64,000 nucleotides of DNA, from assembly GCF_007565055.1 (NCBI RefSeq), contig NC_044566.1, positions 96,983,797 to 97,047,796 on the forward strand, given 5' to 3'. Position numbers and translations under genes: made by a program. Below are positions 60,120 to 64,000 of this stretch, in pieces; positions within the stretch are counted from its first letter, which is position 1; the number at the start of each line of letters is the position of its first letter. The notes under the pieces are model-generated. The model was not told the DNA's origin. It was given only the letters and a program-made list of their open reading frames with translations, and made no database searches. The stretch is from Rhinopithecus roxellana. Taxonomy: Eukaryota > Chordata > Mammalia > Primates > Cercopithecidae.

Positions 60120-61930
60120 CTCATCCCTCCCCAAAGCCACGGCGCCAACCGCCCAAGACGCCAGGAAACCATCGGCAGGGGCAGGGAGCGCGGGGTCGCT
60201 CTGGGTCAGGCCTGAAGAAGGGGGACGGGATGGGAGGTGGGAGGGGAAGAACAGAGACGGGCCAGGGGACAGTACCTGGTGTGGCTGTGGTTGCGGGGAC
60301 AGTCCTTCTTCTCCATGATGGCTGGCACGCAGTTAGTGAGCTCCGTCCAGTCGGCGTGCAGCCCGCAGCTCCAGCCGGTGGAGAAGCGGGAGAAGAGCCA
60401 CGTCTCCTTCTTGCCAGGCCGGTGGCAGGTGCACTTCTTCTGGCCGGCTTTGCAGCTACAAGGCTGCTCCAGCCGGATGTTCTTCACCAGGTGCCGTCCG
60501 AAAGTGGTGCCCCCGGTCTTCTGAATGTGGAGGAACACGATCACGTCGCGCCCTTTGATGTTGAAATCCACAAAGCGGGTCAGGTCCTTCAGGGTGAAGT
60601 TGAAGCGCGGTACGAACCGGGGCAGCGAGCCGTTCTCTGGGGCCTCGGGGTCCGGCTCGTCTTCCTCCTCCTCCTCCTCCTCCCCCCCGGGGTCTCCGGG
60701 CTCCTCGTCCTCCTCCTCTGGCGCCGCCGCCCCCCGACGCCCCTCGGGGGGCCCCCGGGGCGGCGGGGGCAGCTGGGGCCGCCGCTCCCACTCCTCGGGC
60801 GGCGCTTGAGCCCGGCGGGCGGGACCCAGGACGGCGGGCGGGCCGGCCTCCCCCGCGCGGGGCTGCTCCCCGAAGTTGGTGCAGGAGCTGGTGCAGGAGG
60901 GGGACACGTACTGGTACATGATGACCACGAAGAGGAGAGTGAGCACCGGCGTCAGCAGCCACTTGTTGAACCTTTCATCCATGGTCCCGCTCTCAGGCCG
61001 TCAGGCGAAGCGGCGGCGGCGGCGGCAGGGCGGACGGGCGCCCGCTCGGAAGTTTCGGGGACTCCGGGGCGCGGCTCGGAGCCCGCCGTTCCTCCATGCC
61101 CCTGACGCCGAGGCGTGCGGCTGGCTGGCGGCCCCGCGGCCCTTGGGGCTGGCGGAGCCGGGGCCTGCGAGCAGGGCGGGGGAGGCGGGCGCCGGCGCGC
61201 TCGGCTGCGGCTGCGGCGTGGGGCGCCCTGCGCTCCCGGGGGCGCCCGGGCCAGCCCGCTCCCTGCTCCCGCCCCGGCGCGGCGCTCTCAGGCGACGCGC
61301 GGCATCCCGCCGGCGGCTTGCGGGCGCTCAGGCGCTGGGGAGCGCGGTTCGGGTCCTGGACCTGCAGCGCGCAGTCGGGGAGCCGGGTAGCTGCGGCCGC
61401 GAGCGCTGGAGCTGCATGAGGCTCGCCAGGGCGCCGGCCAAGGGCGAAGGCGCGGCCCGGTCCCGCCGCCCCGGCCGGCGCCTTTGCCGGCAGGTCGCCG
61501 GGCTCTGGAGCCGCGAGGGCTGACGGCGCTCGCCGCAAGTTTGCAGAGCGGCCCCCGCAGCGCAGCGGCAGCGGGCGAGGCGCCTCTGCTGAGACGCCTC
61601 TCCCGGCGAGTCGCACTGCCGCTCCGGGCTGTCCGCCCAGGCGCAGGCACGCAGACACACTCGCACACACAGGCTGGCACCGCCACAACCCGCCAGCCGG
61701 TGTGACAGGAGCCCTGCTACCCGCAGCAAAAACCTGCCCTAGGTACGGAGCATGCGCCGAATCCTTCCCCAGCCCCGGAGGAGTTTCCAGGGGAGGAGTC
61801 CGCTGCTCCGCGGGGCTCGGATGAGGCAGCTGGGGGTGGGAATCCCTTCGGCTTGGAGCGAGGAGAGATTTGGCAGAAAGGCAAAGGTGGGGCGTGAAGA
61901 GGCCCCGAGGTAAGCGTCGCTGGCGCTGAT
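60120..61930 (-). promoter_or_regulatory. HS6ST3: CpG island with HS6ST3 promoter and 5' UTR
   Basis: G+C content and CpG density rise sharply here against the AT-rich surroundings and cover exon 1 plus roughly 900 bp upstream of the start codon. GC-box cores (Sp1/KLF type) are visible, for example gggcggggg near 61174-61182 and gaggcggg near 61182-61189, with a cccgcccc-type core near 61268. A CGG/CCG triplet run lies at about 61010-61026, close to the ATG. No convincing TATA box was seen, which fits a dispersed CpG-island promoter. The transcription start site cannot be placed from sequence alone. The island edges are estimates by eye. Confidence 0.85.
60276..60982 (-). CDS. HS6ST3: HS6ST3 exon 1 coding part (heparan-sulfate 6-O-sulfotransferase 3)
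   Basis: This exon encodes the first 235 residues and two bases of codon 236 of a Golgi type II membrane enzyme. The family transfers sulfate from PAPS to the 6-O position of glucosamine in heparan sulfate. Visible in the translation: a short cytoplasmic N-terminus, a membrane anchor at about residues 8-26, a proline/acidic stem at about 40-115 with a run of seven Glu at 101-107, N-glycosylation sequons at Asn117, Asn128 and Asn231, and the 5'-phosphosulfate-binding loop IQKTGGTT at 153-160, followed by a Cys-rich stretch (175-186). The ATG is in a strong context (A at -3, G at +4), with an in-frame TGA seven codons upstream at 61001-61003. The exon stops at CCAG/GTACTG, a consensus donor giving a phase-2 intron. 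The rest of the sulfotransferase domain must lie in the next exon, outside the window. The N-terminal sequence and stem match HS6ST3 as I recall it, rather than HS6ST1 or HS6ST2. Confidence 0.96.
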
Positions 61931-64000
61931 CTCAGACCTTAAAATGGGCAGCTTCTCCGTCTGGTAGTGGCCGGCCTTATTTGCAGGAATAACACCTGCA
62001 CACTCCCGGGAAGACTCACCTAGACCAGACTTCCCACGGGTTGGCAGCTCCCTTCTCGGCAGGGGAACGTGGCTCCAGACTGCTGTGAATTTCTACCCAA
62101 GACATTCTAACTGGTGCTCGAGTTTTATGCTGGTCCTCCCTGAACAACAAACTTGGTGCGTCCAACTATACAACTGTATTCAACCAGCATCAATTAACCA
62201 TTAAGCACCTACTGTGTATCAGGCTCTATATTCAACACACACTTTCTTTCAGCACTAGACAGTCCAGCCTTCAACCATGCAGTACTTAGAACATAAAAAG
62301 TTTAGGGGTCACCTCCTAAAAAAATCATTCTACTAATAGACGTTGAACTCCTAAATGTTCAAGATTTATTCCTTCCCAACAATGGTGGGAGATAAGACTT
62401 ATGCTTGCCTATATTTCATAAGCCCTAATTTGTATACAGATGTTTTTGGAAACTTTATTTTTCAAACATCTAGATACTGCATTTAGTGTTACCCCAGAAC
62501 TAAATCTTTGCTCGATAACAACTTCTGTTTTTCAGATAGTGAAAAGATATACCTTAAAATTGTTGTAACTGCCCTACCACATTCCCTAGACCTGCTCGAC
62601 CTATTTTCCGAGTGGACAGTAGCAATGTGTTAAAGTTGAGGAGGATGCAGTGTGATTCCCTGGCCCAGGCCAATGTGTCCCTCCCAGCTACACTACCAGC
62701 TGCAGTCTGCTCCACCTGGTATTCCACAGATGTGCTATAATATTTCATAGCAGCCCACCTTGCCATCTGGCCTCTTTGTGAACCCATGCATTTGTTTCTT
62801 CCCGAGACACCCTGCCGATGTCATCTATTTATCAGGGTGTCCCCTCTGCAGCCATCAGTGAAGATCCAGAGCTCTTTCAAGGAAGCTAAAGCTTGCCCAT
62901 AGGATACTATTTTCATTGTTTAGACAGGTGAAATTCTTCTCAACAAAACTTCCCTACTCTGCTTTCTTTCCTGTTTTCAACTCTATAAACAACTCCAACC
63001 CGTGCCTTTCCTAATATGTAGGAGCTTATATTAGCAGAAAAGGTGTTGGGTGAGATGAATCAGCTTCTTTAAAGCTTTTTTGATTATATTTTCTTTTTCT
63101 CTCACCTAAGTTTGAAATCCTATTAATGGCATCACACCTCACTCCACAGCAAGAAATTGTGATAAAACAAACACCAATAAAACCCAACAATTATTTTCTG
63201 AATGTGTCTGGTTCATATACACATACCTCTGCTTTGGCTAAGTAAAACATCATTATACCTTTTTATATCACCCTATCGAAGAAGCTTCTCATTTCCTATA
63301 AAATTGCTTGATATCACATGGATAAACATCACCTTATTAGCTACCAAAATGGATAACCATAATACTAGTGGTAATTTGTATAGTGGAAATCACTCTCCTA
63401 GCCATTATTTCATTTGCTTCTCAGAACAACACTCTAAGGAGATAAGAGAAGTATAATATCCCATTTCAGAGATGAGGAAACTGAAGCAAGGAAAGCTTAG
63501 GTGAAAGCAAAGCCAAATTAGAAACCGCTAACATCCCTAAAATACATTCACTGAAGAAGTTCAACAAACATCAACAACAGAGCCCATAATTTCTTCTGTC
63601 CCCTCTTGAGACCATTTGAGTCAAGAGGCAGGAAGAGACAACAGAATTGCAATAGAATAATTAAATTATGTTCCCTCTCCTCCTGACTTTATAGGCAAAG
63701 CTGAGCAATTCTACATCCTGCAGTATTTTGTCACTTAGTCTATTAGTTTCAAGAAAGAGGGAAAAATAACAATAACAATCGTAAAATGATTGTATAATTG
63801 TTAAAATAAATCACTTAGGAGAATTGTAAAAATAAAATGTACAACAAACATACAGCAGCTACATTGCTAAGAAAATGTGTATTTCCATAAATAAGTGTAC
63901 CTTTAACACTTTCCAAAGAACATTATCCCCGAAAATCTCGTTTTGTTTTCAGTAAAATAGCTATTGAAGTGACACCATTTCCTTGAGGTAACCACAAGGA
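61931..64000. other. Upstream flank of HS6ST3
   Basis: AT-rich DNA beyond the CpG island. Contains an antisense L2-like piece near 62180-62240 ('taagcacctactgtgtatca') and a MIR at about 63392-63530. No gene was recognised. Confidence 0.55.
63392..63530 (-). mobile_element. MIR SINE fragment
   Basis: Antisense MIR core: 'tcatttgcttctcagaacaa', 'catttcagagatgaggaaac', 'tgaagcaaggaaagcttagg'. Confidence 0.75.

Larger units (their letters stand above)
1..60275 (-). other. HS6ST3: HS6ST3 intron 1, 5' portion
   Basis: The donor GT is at 60275-60274 on the minus strand, and no acceptor plus continuing HS6ST3 coding sequence is seen down to base 1. The human gene is known to have two coding exons separated by an intron of several hundred kilobases, so the whole left part of the window is inferred to be intronic. 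It holds transposable elements, one retropseudogene and unique AT-rich DNA. I saw no other convincing spliced exon. Confidence 0.88.

Noticed and set aside
60041..61105. 354-codon plus-strand ORF and several other long ORFs through the CpG island
   Set aside because: They are antisense to a well-supported HS6ST3 exon, are low-complexity Ala/Gly/Arg/Pro, and arise because stop codons are rare in GC-rich DNA.

Overview
This is vertebrate nuclear DNA from a primate, most likely an Old World monkey (Cercopithecidae: macaque, baboon or a relative). The window is full of Alu, L1, MIR, L2, MaLR and Tigger copies. At least seven young Alus carry the head 'ggctcaagcctgtaatccc' and the 'ggcgtaaacc' motif of the AluYR lineages that expanded in Old World monkeys. 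No bacterial-style genes, operons, CRISPR arrays or tRNA/rRNA genes were seen.

The only clearly functional protein-coding sequence is on the minus strand at 60276-60982: exon 1 of HS6ST3 (heparan-sulfate 6-O-sulfotransferase 3). It has an N-terminal membrane anchor, an acidic and proline-rich stem, the PAPS-binding loop and a consensus splice donor. It sits in a CpG island (about 60120-61930) that holds the 5' UTR and probable promoter. Everything from 60275 down to base 1 is the start of the very long first intron. About 61931-64000 is upstream flank.

Layout in intron order from base 1: an ERV1-type LTR and an AluYR (0.4-2 kb); a Tigger-family nonautonomous DNA transposon (3-3.9 kb); an inverted-repeat hairpin (6.2-6.4 kb); a PRPS2 processed pseudogene (about 7.28-9.75 kb); a Tigger2 copy with an Alu inside it (10.07-12.32 kb); old L1 ends and an Alu insertion with a non-Alu 5' extension (13-15 kb); MaLR and ERV LTRs (15.4-16.4 kb); an L1 3' end broken by five Alus (17.9-21 kb); MLT1, MER1B and other LTR pieces (22-26 kb); a quiet AT-rich stretch (26-29.7 kb); further MIR/MLT1/Alu (30-35 kb); a primate L1 with clear target-site duplications (36.1-36.9 kb); a solitary LTR inserted in the tail of an older Alu (39.67-40.04 kb); another MaLR LTR (42.3 kb); an ancient L2 endonuclease fragment (44-45 kb); a possible LTR (46.8-47.3 kb); mostly unique sequence with an L3/CR1 relic and a 92-bp tandem duplication (47-58 kb); and a young AluYR (58.55 kb).

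I found no convincing new biological system. The observations most worth checking are the nested LTR-in-Alu insertion, the Alu insertion with a 5' extension, the PRPS2 retrocopy, the 231-codon upstream ORF ending 10 nt before the HS6ST3 start, the intronic inverted repeat, and the ancient CR1/L2 fragments.
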